44,393 bases of DNA from Nemertoderma westbladi (Eukaryota > Xenacoelomorpha > Nemertodermatida > Nemertodermatidae). The stretch covers positions 1-44,393 of the forward strand of contig JAUCBJ010006481.1 in the NCBI GenBank assembly GCA_032718475.1, written 5' to 3'. Below, in pieces: positions 19,956 through 30,470 of the stretch; the first letter of the stretch is position 1, and each line of letters starts with the position of its first letter. The translations under genes and the position numbers were made by a program. The notes under the pieces were generated by a model. The model saw nothing but the letters and a program-made list of their open reading frames with translations, was not told where the DNA came from and did not search any database.

Positions 19956-21717
19956 GGGAGCGGTACTGGCGAACTCACTGAAATGGGGAGCGAGGCCAGG
20001 AAAACAGGAGGTATATCAGTTCCGAAGGGGAGCAAAAAAGATATATCAGAAGAGATATATCCTACAGGAGGATTGGGTAATGATAGGTTTATTAAACCTA
20101 TTCATGGCCGTGGTTATCGGAAGAGAGCCAACGGCGTTTCTGCTATCAGGAGCACCTCTAAACTACAGGAGAGCCTTTAAGGTTGCCTTCGAAGGTCTGC
20201 TAGACCACCCGGGGCTGAAGGGTGAGTCGGTATACTACAATAGCGGGCACCTAGTAGACAGAGAGGTGGACACACCATACAAGAGGTGGGAGAAGCTGGA
20301 GGCGGATAGAATCGAGGAGAAGAGGCTGGAGGAGATCGCCAGGCGAGAAAGGAGGGAGACAGACAAGAGGGAGGCGGATATAAGGGGAGAGGAGTACGGG
20401 TTCATAGTCCAGGACTTGGAGGAGCAAAGGGGGGGATCAGGGAGCTCGGGCGAGTTTCTGGGGGAGGAACTGGGATGGACGGAGGGATCACCGAAACAGT
20501 CAACATCGGGATAGCAAGTGATGCCCATACCAGGGGGCTCCGAGGGCGATTTTGCAAGGAAGAGACCGAGGGAGCAGAAAGGATGGAAAGTTACGGGTGG
20601 AAACCGAGGCGGAAACGGGCACAGTGGATCTACCGGACTACCGGGTCCGGATCCACTCCCAGCGAGAGAGGAAGATGACAACGAGTTTGGGGAAATGCCG
20701 CCCATTGAGAGGATCGGCCACTCAGATACGGACTGGGTGGATGGGAGAGTGATGACGGCCAGCAGGGCGAGAGCCTTCTGGGATAAACCCGGCAAGCGGG
20801 CCTGGGTGCATAAGGAGCCGGCGATGGATTTTGCGGGAAGCACCATCAGGTTGGGCGAGCAGCAGGGAACGGCACCACGGGTAGTGTTTGGGGAGACGAT
20901 GCTGAGGGGGGAGGAGGACATGGATATGGGTAGGGACCACAATGTCCAGATGTTTGCCTATCAACGGCTCCACAGACCTAGGAGACCACTCGGGACAAAG
21001 GACGACTTGGGGCGGAACGCATTGATACACGGCTGTGACTACTGCGGGAGGCTAACTCACCAGTAAAAGAGCTGTTTGTATCGATTTCAGAAGGGGGCGA
21101 GCTGTCTCTACTGCCGCGAGTCGTCCATTAGGATGGGTGCATGCCCGAGGCTGCACAACCGCTGCTCAAAGTGTAACTTTCAAGGGCACCATGGGCGCCA
21201 ATGCGACTGGATGGACGATGAATAGAAGTTTAAAATCTTCGAGGAGTGGGCCGACGTCGGCATCATGATGCGGCAGAGGATGAAGGCCCAGGAGTTCCAG
21301 TGGGGCTTCTTCAACATCAATCTGGGAGCCCACCAGGAGATTATCAAGAGGAGACTCCCATTCATATACCAGGAGGTAGTGACAGCGGCATCGTATGGAG
21401 GAGTCATCAACACACAGAGATACTTGGATAGATGGACGCCAGAGAACAGAAGCGAGTTCAGGGACTTTCTGGCGGAACACGTGCCGCAAGCGATGAAAAT
21501 GATCCTGTGGGACGCTAACAGGGGGAAGCAGGCGGGGCACTCGGAAGGGCCACCTGCAAAGTGTTACAAAGAATCGACAATGGGGATTAGCAAGGCAGTA
21601 ACGGCAAGAATGAGAGGTCTCAGGGAGGAGAAGCTGGAGGGAAGGAAGCGGCCCAGACAAGATGATGACAGGGGGAAAGAACTAAGATGGTTCCCGAAGA
21701 CGGGAGGAGCGAACTAG
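19956..21717 (+). pseudogene. Extra reading frame with two zinc knuckles in env-like position
   Basis: A single frame of about 585 codons broken by three stops (20512, 21064 and about 21223), so it was one protein. The N-terminal third has a hydrophobic stretch MIGLLNLFMAVVIG and then a highly charged Glu/Arg coiled-coil-like segment (about 20290-20400). A Gly/Pro/Arg-rich middle follows. Next are two CX2CX4HX4C knuckles, CDYCGRLTH with its last Cys after the second stop, and CSKCNFQGHHGRQC, with further Cys/His between them. The C-terminal 150 residues are helical and basic (KRPRQDDDRGKE). There is no enzyme motif. It lies downstream of the protease and array and upstream of the LTR, and is absent at the same place in the young element (between 42031 and 42090). 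It could be a captured host gene, a second gag from another retroelement, or an accessory RNA-binding protein. Confidence 0.6.
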
Positions 21718-22474
21718 AACTCAGAGAGGGAGAAGTGGGCGTGCCTGGAAGGCACCACATGTGGGAATAAATACGAACTCCTAAGTGCAAATAATTAAGT
21801 GCAATTAGTATGTACGTATGTAGATAATTAATATAATCAATATGAATATATAATCAAAGTAAGTACTATAGTCATATATAACCTTTTCCAATTAGCTACT
21901 GGGATTGGGGACCACTTGACTATGATAATTGGACGAGACATTAGACGGATCCCATTTCTCAAGTGTGGCCACACTAATGAGGATGTGGGAGCTTCACAGG
22001 AGGGTACGGAGGATGAAAACAAATATGGGTTGAGTATAGGAGAACGGGGGAAGTATGGAGAGGAGGTGTTGACATGCGTAGAAGTGAGAGGAGTGAAATT
22101 CAAGCGTGGGGAGCGAGCAGGGAGAGAGGAAGAGTCCCAAGGGACTGGAGAGAGAATAAGGGACGACGAGGTCCGTGAGAGAGAGAGTAAGGGACAGAGA
22201 GGTCCGAGAGTAAGATTGAGTGAGGTAGAAAAGTTTGTGAAGAGAGAGCACAATTGTCTCAAACAGAGACACCAGATACCTTGGTGCAACATAGCTCGCG
22301 ATTGCACCAAGGAGGGGTAGTAATAACATACCCAGGGGGGCGGGGGGGGGGGGGGGGCGCAGGAAAGCCGACCCCGAGAAAAGAACTCCACCCCACACCC
22401 AATATTAGGTTGGGTTCCAGCGGAATTGAAGCGCACTTAAGGTTGATGCTATCTTCTCACCGGCAAGATAGCAT
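21718..22474 (+). other. 3' non-coding tail of the older LTR element
   Basis: Purine-rich sequence. Its last ~400 bp align with 42090-42434 of the young element (AATTCAAGnGTGGGG, GATGCTATCTTCTnACCGG, AAGATAGCATGGGGG). A G-tract lies at 22334-22357. The inverted arms GCTATCTTCTnACCGGnAAGATAGC form a perfect 9-bp hairpin (22447-22472) conserved in both elements. Confidence 0.6.
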
Positions 22475-22487
22475 GGGGGGGGGGGAG
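22475..22487 (+). other. Polypurine tract of the older LTR element
   Basis: Eleven G then AG, directly before the LTR, the expected primer site for plus-strand DNA synthesis. The same position in the young element is G7-AG. Confidence 0.7.
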
Positions 22488-23165
22488 TGTAAGCGGATTC
22501 AATTCCGATGCATTACCCACCCGAGAATGGTACCAGTGGCATTTTATTAATATAGTTGGGGATACGAGATTACCAATAATAATCTCGCCCCATAACCAAC
22601 TTTAGGGGGGGGGGGGGCGACACAAGCCCTAAAGCCACAGAGAGAGGTGAGAGGTCAAACCACCTCGGAGGGAGAACACAGCTAGTAGAGGCTAGCAGCG
22701 GGGGAAAACACTCACAGGGAGTGCCAAAGTGACAATTAGTATATTAGCCAATAGCAGGGAGGGAAGCACGTGAACAGAGATAGGAAAGCATCCACTGGGT
22801 ACAGAAGGCCAAGTAGAGTAAGAGGTGAAACCAATATCTGTGTGTATCAATCTTATATTATTCTGTATTACTGATTTACCGGTCAGTTCATTAATCACAG
22901 AGTTGGGGACCGGTCATAGTTTATGACCGTCACCGCCACCAACATCACCAATTAATATCTGTGTATTTTCTGCTGTCATTCTGTATCGTGATATTCATTA
23001 CATACTGATTCTGTGCTATTATCATCTGGAACATTAATATTGAGAAACTCAAACTACATTATTTTCCCCGACGGCCTTCGGCCAAAACGACTATAGTACA
23101 ACAGCCCCAGCAGAATGGTGACGCGTACAAAATCTAACCCGGTCGGGATCTACGATCCCGTCACA
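22488..23165 (+). repeat. 3' LTR (678 bp) of the older LTR element
   Basis: Begins TGTAAGCGGATTC after the polypurine tract and ends GATCTACGATCCCGTCACA. The ending matches that of the young element's LTR (GATCCGTAGATCCCGTCACA), and both start with TG and end with CA. The bodies differ, so this is a different subfamily. No partner 5' LTR is in the window. A G13 tract lies near 22605-22617. Confidence 0.75.
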
Positions 23166-23294
23166 ATTTTAGTTAGGGACAAGTACTTTCGACGCGCTAG
23201 ACGTATTGTTTCAGGAGTTCTATCAAAGAGAAATAACTGGCCCACTAAATTTAGGGGCTTTCCAGCAGCTTGGCGGGTCGTATCTATAGTAGGT

Positions 23295-23425
23295 CATGTG
23301 TCGATTTAATTAAACACCAAACTTATAAACTGTAGATTTAATTAAACACCAATGTTATAAACTGTAGATTTAATAAAACACCAAAGTTATGTAGATTTAA
23401 TGAACCATTTTAAACACCAAATTTC
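23295..23425. repeat. Short tandem repeat, about 34-bp unit
   Basis: Three to four copies of a unit reading GATTTAATTAAACACCAA then TTATAAACTGTA, with the last copy degenerate. It directly follows the older LTR and lies downstream of the last exon of the minus-strand gene. Confidence 0.75.
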
Positions 23426-23540
23426 TATACAATTAATAAAGCCTTTTGACCAACAAAGTTTTTGTAACTGATCTGCATACAGAGAGAGACAACACAAAGC
23501 AGTTAGCAATCAATCACCATCACCAACATAATAAATAGAA

Positions 23541-23938
23541 CTAGACGTCGCAGACTATGTCACTGACAGATTCGCTGTAGATCACCTCACTGGAAGCACC
23601 GGTGTCCCCAACCTGTAATTTCGTGATGGGCAGTAAATTCTTGTCATCAACAACAATTGTCTCGAGACATTCGGTAGAGCTCTGATGACAAGTTGTCGTC
23701 CTCCCGATATTGAATACATGCTTGGTGGCATAGCGATCAGCAAAACACAAATCATAGCTGGAGACGCCCTTAGATGAGAGTGTTATGGTTTGGGAGCAGC
23801 TGAGCGCTCTGTCTATGATATCACGGACTTCCGCAACGCCCTGCTCATAACTAACGTTGATATCATATCCACATTTGGCTTCAGGTCCACTTGGTCCAAC
23901 CTTCTCGCTTACCAATGTCGCAGGAATAGTGGTTTTTC
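23541..23938 (-). CDS. Terminal exon: six-cysteine domain, copy 1
   Basis: A 398-bp exon on the minus strand. The acceptor is CCTAAAG before GAAAAACCACT, entering in phase 1. The frame runs through TIPATLVSEKVGPSGPEAKC, six conserved cysteines (KCGYD, SCSQ, LCFAD, TCHQ, TECLE, IVC) and ends with DIVCDV and a TAG, so this is the last coding exon. The domain has about 125 residues and I do not recognise its family; the spacing and disulphide-like cysteines suggest an extracellular fold. It is nearly identical to copy 2 at nucleotide level, including silent sites, so the duplication is recent or has been homogenised. Compared with copy 3 it lacks about two residues around the second cysteine. 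Confidence 0.72.
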
Positions 23939-24189
23939 CTTTAGGAAAAAATATAAATATAGCAGAAACCATTCTACAATCACGTTATGTAATAACAAAA
24001 TTTATCCTGGTTAAAGCAACATTGTTTGTTAAATTATTTTAATAATATTAGAATTATACAGTATTACAATGTAATGTACTGAACGGGATGTCGAAAATCG
24101 TAACAAAATATTCGATTCGATTCGACTTTTTAAATTAAACATAATCACAGCCTAGATTGATTGAATAAATTATATGCTTGCAATGTTGT
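23939..24189 (-). other. Intron sequence next to the terminal exon
   Basis: AT-rich, with a pyrimidine stretch next to the acceptor. Nothing else is seen. Confidence 0.4.
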
Positions 24190-25505
24190 ACAAATACCAG
24201 GGGGGGGGGGGTTCATATTGACGCCCCCCCCCCCTCTAAAATCTACAAATTTTAACGAAAACATCTGATTGTTTGTTTTTTGTTTGTACGGAGATTTCAC
24301 CAGTCTGAATCCGACAGAATAAAAAAAATTCGAAAAAATTTACTGGGGTGGTTATTTTGCAGCACCAAAATTACAAGTAGTGAACAATTGTCATAACATT
24401 TGAAAGTTACAATTTTCGGCTAATTGGTTTTCTATACAGGATTTTTGGCGAGTAAAATCCATTGGAAAATGTTTAAAATTATCTGATTACTATAAATGGC
24501 TTTTTTAGTCCTCTACGTAGGCAAAAAAATGAAAAAAAAACAAGTATCCAGGACTTTTCAGTTTGAACACAAAATTTTTAATTCACTTATACGATGCTAT
24601 AAATTCACATTTTCAGGTTTTCTAGGGCGCTGATTCTAATGGAATACATCTCTAACTTGCCAGATCATTGCTACTCGTTTTCTTCGGCGTAATATGGCAA
24701 ATTTTAGTGCTAGCACCAAATTTCGTACCCATCACCAAAAAGTACAAGTTTGAGATGTCCAGTGCTGTTGATTCCATCGGATTCAGGACCCTCATAAACC
24801 AGGCACAACAATATTCACCCACCGGCGAAAAATACAAGTTTGAAAACTCTTACGTAATTTGTACTTATTCCATTGAATTCAGAACCCTCACAAACCCAAA
24901 TAACGCAAGAAACAAGATGACACAATGAATTGATATATTTGATGGTTTTCAAAATTTGGTGCTAGCACCAAATTTTGCACACAGCACCGAAAAATACAAG
25001 TTTGATACGCCTGGTGCAACTCGTATATATTCCATCGAAACCAGAACAGCAAAAAACCCTATTGTGCAAAAGACAGGTTCAAAAAGTCAATTTACAAAAT
25101 TTACATGTTTCAAAATTTGGTGCTGGCACAAAAATTTGTTACCCACCGAAGAAAAACAAGTTTGAAATTTCTAAATTACTTAATATGATTTACATCTAAT
25201 TGCAAACACCACAAAACCGGTGTAAATCAATAATAGAGATGTTACAAATCATATTTTATGAAATGTAATTTAAAAAAAACGTCTCGAAAAAAGTGCCATA
25301 TGTATTGGGAAAAAAATGGTGCTATAATTCGAGAAAGTTCGCAATATTTTTGAAAACCGCTTTCACTCTTAGGAAGACATTTGATTTTTAGGAAAAGTCA
25401 TACAATTTCAGATTCAAAAGTCATACAATTTCAGATTTCCAACTGCGTATGTTTCAAAGTTAAAAAAAAAACGGGGGGGGGGGGGGAGGTTATATTGACC
25501 CTCCC
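24190..25505. repeat. Possible element bounded by G-tract/ATATTGAC/C-tract motifs
   Basis: Both ends show a G-tract, then a string like TTCATATTGACGCCCC (24212-24230) or AGGTTATATTGACCCTCC (25486-25504). Between them are four degenerate direct units of about 110 bp (24700-25190), each with GGTGCTAGCACCAAATTT and/or AAATACAAGTTTGA and ATTCCATCGnAnTCAGAAC. An inverted partial unit lies near 24615-24660. GGTGCTAGCACC is itself a perfect palindrome. Short plus-strand frames cross it but look accidental. The kind of element is unknown. Confidence 0.45.
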
Positions 25506-25742
25506 TCCGGGTTTAATACGGTTAATAGAAATAGTGTGATTTAAAATACTGGGGTCAGCACCGCCCATTTTGACATTTTTCATTACTAAATTCTCTACTA
25601 CTACTTTATTATTTTTCACTCAATATTCCTCAAACATATATACCAAAATGTTCAGCAGCTTTGTCTTAAAATTTTACAGTAGTAGTTTTATATATAAAAA
25701 AAATAATAAATTTGGGGTAATTTGGGGTAAGGCCCTTCTCAC

Positions 25743-25794
25743 ACGGAGTAACTTTTGTTTCTGCAACTTGTTTCTGAAACAAAAGTTATTCCGT
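25743..25794. repeat. Near-perfect hairpin, 19-bp stem
   Basis: ACGGAGTAACTTTTGTTTC pairs with GAAACAAAAGTTATTCCGT with one mismatch (a G-U in RNA) around a 14-base loop. It is followed by a region of CAACTTG/GTTGC strings and a G-tract at 25901-25921, which resembles the terminal part of a non-autonomous repeat. Confidence 0.7.
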
Positions 25795-26323
25795 ATGGGG
25801 GGTCAGCAATAAGTTGCATGGCACACTCAGAAACATTTCGCAACAAAATTTTCTGTTTGTTTGTGAAGATTCCAGCAACTACTTGCTGCAACATTTTATG
25901 GGGGGGGGGGGGGGGGGGGGGTGGCACAACCCCGTAATTTGGAAATTTACAAAACATATTCTTTATTCTATCATGTGCGGAATTTAATGGAGATTTCAAA
26001 TCTGCAAGCAGTTTTCTCATATCTTTTGTAAAACTCTAGTTATTACCCAAAACGTAAGAGCTAGTCTGATTTTTGACAAGCCTTCGAGCAGCACAATATT
26101 TTACAATTGTACAGGGCCCTTTTCATAAAAAAAGGCTCTCACGGTACAGATATGAATAAAGTAAACTGTATGAAAATAATAATTAACAAATACAAGTAAT
26201 TAGCTTAAGAGATCGCGAAAATTAACGAGGTGCAGAATATAATATACAACGTTACAGTATTATTCTAGATTGGTAAGAAGAAACAGCACTAATAATTAGA
26301 AAGGTAATTAAGTATTTTAGATA

Positions 26324-26888
26324 AAGTTAAGTATTGTTTAGATTAAGTTAAGTATTGTTTAGATTAAGTTAAGTATTGTTTAGATTAAGTTAAGTATTGT
26401 TTAGATTAAGTTAAGTATTGTTTAGATTAAGTTAAGTATTGTTTAGATTAAGTTAAGTATTGTTTATATTAAGTTAAGTATTGTTTAGATTATAGATTAA
26501 GTTAAGTATTGTTTAGATTAAGTTAAGTATTGTTTAGATTAAGTTAAGTATTGTTTAGATTAAGTTAAGTATTGTTTAGAGTAAGTTAAGTATTGTTTAG
26601 ATTAAGTTAAGTATTGTTTAGATTAAGTTAAATATTGTTTAGATTAAGTTAAGTATTGGTTAGATTTAGATTAAGTTAAGTATTGTTTAGATTAAGTTAA
26701 ATATTGTTTAGATTAAGTTAAGTATTGGTTAGATTAAGTTAAGTATTGTTTAGATTAAGTTAAGTATTGTTTAGATTAAGTTAAGTATTGTTTAGATTAA
26801 GTTAAGTATTGTTTAGATTAAGTTAAGTATTGTTTAGATTAAGTTAAGTATTGTTTAGATTAAGTTAAGTATTGTTTAGATTAAGTAA
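26324..26888. repeat. 21-bp minisatellite, about 27 copies
   Basis: Unit TTAAGTTAAGTATTGTTTAGA, tandem for 565 bp, with a few substitutions (TTTATATT, AAATATTG, GTATTGGTTAG) and two places where an extra ATTATAG or TTTAG is inserted. It lies in an intron of the minus-strand gene. The purine/pyrimidine content is unremarkable and there are no spacers. Confidence 0.95.
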
Positions 26889-27929
26889 TCTATTTAATAT
26901 TCTAGTTTTCACTATGTACTAAAAAACTGCACCAAAAATTAGAAGAGTAATTAATTAAGTTTAGGAATGTGAGAGTATAGTGGTGGTACAGAATATAACA
27001 TTTAACCACTTTTTCAAACGCTTTAACCCCCAATATGGTGAGAGAATTTATTTATATTTAAAATTACCTTGGCTGATTGTGGCCAATTAATTTCAGATTT
27101 TTCATATTTTTCACCCTGGTGACAAATACTTTTGTTTTTCAGAACGTGATCTTTATCCCCATTTTGTACCCATGTACCTTTTAATAATTTCCAACATTAA
27201 ATATATTACTAAAATATATAGAAGCAATAGTAATTGTCTTAACATTGCCTTAACATCTTGGCATCTCGTTGGATAATACGATAATTTTGAGTCTCATATT
27301 CGTGATCAGCATCCCTGAAAACCCCTAATGCCATAAAATAAGGTTGATTTGGTAATCGTTTTGATTATCAGAATTGTGCCCTTTGAGGCCCTACTTGTTA
27401 TTTTCGTGCCCCAGGCCAGCTACATTAAAAATTACCAAAAATCATCTCTAATGTTATATGTGAATTCTATAATTGTGATCAGCATCCAAAAAACGATATA
27501 TAACGCAAATAAATTAATTTTATTGAGCCATGAAAATATATAAACAAATTGGAGATTGGTGCCATAAAGGGACCACAGCACGAAAACGAACATAGCTATG
27601 TAAACTGCGTTTACGTTGTTGGACAGCCCATTAAATTATTGGAACAGTCACAAAATTTCGCATTTCCCAACAAATATGGCTCAAAAAAAACAGATGAATT
27701 AAAAAATTTTTTTTAAATGATCCCCCCCTCTCTGGCCAAATAGAGTTAAAAGTTTTGTCAACATTCCAATTTTAGAATTATTTTTACATTTTAATAATAT
27801 AGTCCGGCCACTTGTAGAATTTGTGTAATAATTTCAAATTTAAAAAATTGTCCCTAGTAACGGTTAAGACAATTCATCGGAGTGCTTCTATATATTTTTG
27901 TAATAAATTTACTGTTTGAAATACGAATA
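26889..27929. other. Intron or intergenic sequence, no gene seen
   Basis: AT-rich and without a supported feature. Short frames here have no coding character. Confidence 0.4.
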
Positions 27930-28485
27930 CGTAAGGGAAAGGCATGGGCAGCCTTGAATAGGCTTCCCAGGATTTGGAAGTCACAGAGAATTAATCGGAA
28001 ACTTAAGGTCCGATTATATAGAGCAGCAGTAGTTCCAGTACTCCTCTATCGGCATCCATGCTGGGCTCTAACTGCTGAGGACACCAAATATCTGGATGGC
28101 ACATTCACAAGAATACTATGCCGGGTTCATTGTGTCAAGTACAATGCGCACATCTCCAACCAGACACTACATAACAGTGGAGGTGTTTCATTGGTTCCCC
28201 CAAGCTTGACACTAAAACAAAGTCCCCTCCGCTTTGCAGGACATTGCTTTCGCCTTGAGGACCAGCCAGTGTATAATCTTGTGCTTTGGCAGCGTCATGG
28301 AGTGAATAAGCATGGTGGACAGACCATGACTTTCTTGAGACGCATCTTAAAGGACACTGGCCTTGAATATGCGGATGATCTAGCAAATGTGATTGATGAT
28401 AGGGAGTTGTGGCGGCGCAATTTTGTCGACAAGCCAGCACAGCATTCTTAAAAATGCAGCTGCAATGCAGCATGCCGATCCTAGT
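27930..28485 (+). pseudogene. 5'-truncated RTE-like LINE, C-terminal domain and 3' end
   Basis: Encodes the same C-terminal region as 7050-7572: KAWAALNRLPRIWKS, LTAEDTKYLDGTFTRI, LRFAGHCFRLEDQPV and DRELWRRNFVDKPAQHS, to the same stop. It is followed by the same 3' UTR (AAAATGCAGCTGCAATGCAG, ending GATCCTAGTAG). The frame is open but starts inside the domain. Nucleotide identity to the copy at 6024-7609 is high, so both come from one recently active source. No target duplication is obvious. Confidence 0.85.
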
Positions 28486-28803
28486 AGAGCGAGCAGGCCA
28501 ATCGCAATCATATCATGCCATGTTATCAAGATTTGCACAATACTCATTCTCGTACTGAATGCAATATACAAACTAACAAGTTTCCATTAACTCATTGTAG
28601 AGCAAATTCTTAAATATTAAGCAATGGGGGCCTCATACATTCGGTTTTCTTGGAAAATTAATAAGAAATTAGACAGTAAATCTTTCAGAATTTAATTTTA
28701 AGATGACCTTAGAAATAACTTAGTGAATCGTAAGGTTGGTTAGTCACTCTAACACATTGACATACGATGACAAACAAATTTAGCATTTCTACATCAAACT
28801 CAC
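28486..28803. other. Intron sequence, no gene seen
   Basis: Lies downstream of the donor of the copy 2 exon on the minus strand. No further feature is seen. Confidence 0.4.
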
Positions 28804-29202
28804 CTGCCTTTTTGCAGACTATGTCACTGACACTCTCGCTGTAGATCACCTCACTGGAATCACCGGTGTCCCCAACCTGTAATTTCGTGATGGGCAGTAA
28901 CTTCTTGTCATCAACAACAATTGTCTCGAGACATTCGGTAGAGCTCTGATGACAAGTTGTCTTCCTCCCGGTATTGAATACATGCTTGGTGGCGTCGCGA
29001 TCAGCAAAACACAAATCATAGCTGGAGACGCCCTTAGATGAGAGTGTTATGGTTTGGGAGCAGCTGTACGCTCTGTCTATGATATCACGGACTTCCGCAT
29101 CGCCCTGGTCATAACTAACGTTGATATCATATCCACATTTGGCTTCAGGTCCACTTGGTCCAACCTTCTCGCTTACAAATGTCGCAGGAATAGTTACCTC
29201 AT
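28804..29202 (-). CDS. Internal exon: six-cysteine domain, copy 2
   Basis: A 399-bp exon of exactly 133 codons, with phase-1 boundaries on both sides: the acceptor CCAAAAG lies before ATGAGGTAAC, and the donor GGCAG is followed by GTGAGT. It encodes the same domain as copies 1 and 3, including TIPATFVSEKVGPSGPEAKC, SYDLCFADRDATKHVF and TTCHQSSTECLETIVVDDKK, without internal stops. The symmetric 1-1 phase means that it can be duplicated or skipped without a frameshift, which is typical of shuffled extracellular modules. It lies between the terminal exon (23541) and copy 3 (32096) of the same minus-strand gene. Confidence 0.75.
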
Positions 29203-29984
29203 CTTTTGGAATAAAATGTTATATAAAATAGGGAATTATTAATAGAATAAAGAAGACTGCCGTATCATTTTCCACTTATTATAAATTTATTGCCTCTTTA
29301 TTAGTAATGAGAGGGAGATTGAAGCAATATTCAGTCATTTGTTTTGTACAATCAATAAAAAAATACAATAACAATTGTTAAAATCTCAAGCAATTAATAT
29401 GAGGTCAATAATGAGAATGTTGCGTTTAATTAGTTTTAGTATGGCGGTTACTCTAGTAAACACATCTGATCACAAGCAAATTGGCAACAAGAAGATACAT
29501 TTATGACCATAAATAAATTTTAAGAGGACATTTTACATATGCTTTAAAAATTGGAAACATGAATAAAATTTGACAAAAGTATGAACCTTGATATAATGAA
29601 GAGGATAAATGGAGTGAATTTAAATCACTGGCTCCATGAAAAATTCACATATTCCCATATTACTCTGGCAATAGAGGGTCAGTTACAAAACACCTACAGA
29701 ATTCTAACCCTGAACAACAATCCAGCTAGCGGATTTGTTCCAAATCTGATAGTTAGTCCCCCCAATGTTTAGTCCAACAATTTCAACTACTGGTCCATAC
29801 TGGAAAAAGAAATGTCAGCAGCGCCACTACTGTTTAAGTTTTTTTTTTGAAGCTAGGGTGAACAATGAGTCACTTGCAATGTTATAGATTCTGATCGAAT
29901 CTATAAATTAGTACCTAGTAGTAGTAGTATAGATTCTGATTGGGAATGTGTGCATTGTACTTGAAAATGGAACCCGATGTATCA
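29203..29984. other. Intron sequence, no gene seen
   Basis: AT-rich. A 63-codon plus-strand frame at 29581 has no recognisable content and is not annotated. Confidence 0.4.
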
Positions 29985-30085
29985 TTCTTGTGAATGTGCC
30001 ATCCAGAGATTTGGTGTCCTCAGCAGTTAGAGCCTATCATGGACACCATATAGGGGTCCTGGTTCTACTGTTGCTCTAAATAATT
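29985..30085 (-). mobile_element. Small RTE-like LINE fragment
   Basis: The reverse complement matches 7140-7235 of the deleted LINE (AGAGCAnCAGTAGnnCCAG, GCTCTAACTGCTGAGGACA, ATCTCTGGATGGCACATTCA). About 100 bp only, without ends. It shows a third and more diverged insertion of the same family in this window, besides 6024 and 27930. Confidence 0.7.
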
Positions 30086-30470
30086 GAAACTTGCTTTGTG
30101 ACGGGATCCCAGTTCGCCTGGGAACCCGACCGTTCATCTTAGTGATGTTTCCTACTCGTCGCCGCTTCGGGAATACTGAGTGGCCGTATGCCTGATAAAA
30201 CTATAGATAATCGTAAAATAATAATATTATCTCATCGTGGATATTATTAATAGTCTCAATAGAATGGCACAGTTTACCAGAATAATGATTATAGCACGGT
30301 ACAGGAGTATTGGTGTGCAGCATATGGTGAAAACTGTTCACCTATCTACTGAATAAATTGCCAACTGATATACAATGCACATGACCGACCATTAATATAA
30401 AGGTGGTAAATATACATTGCCTGTAAGGCTAACTAACACATCTCGTTGGCCTGTCATGGTCGATAGAGGG
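30086..30470. other. Intron sequence, no gene seen
   Basis: No supported feature. Confidence 0.35.

Larger units (their letters stand above)
12941..23165 (+). mobile_element. Degenerate BEL/Pao-derived LTR element, 5'-truncated and split by a LINE
   Basis: Composite element. Order on the plus strand: gag zinc-knuckle fragment (12941-13108), LINE insertion (13109-17721), protease (17727-18648), a pol-terminus remnant (18719-18990), hairpin repeat array (19085-19640), an extra zinc-knuckle frame (19956-21717), 3' non-coding tail (21718-22474), polypurine tract and LTR (22488-23165). The remnant, the array motif and the last 400 bp match the intact element at 35968-42972, which fixes the orientation. 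No 5' LTR is seen; the left end is the centre of the inverted repeat at about 12940. Confidence 0.75.

Noticed and set aside
19088-20035. Long minus-strand frame of Tyr/Leu/Pro-rich repeats
   Set aside because: It is the antisense translation of the 81-bp hairpin array and its period is a multiple of three, so the open frame is an artefact of the repeat.
24668-25199. Short frames with repeated KYKF motif
   Set aside because: They break between units, have no domain and follow the repeat structure; coding is unlikely.
26324-26888. CRISPR-like array
   Set aside because: The 21-bp units are directly adjacent without unique spacers, and the DNA is animal; it is a minisatellite.
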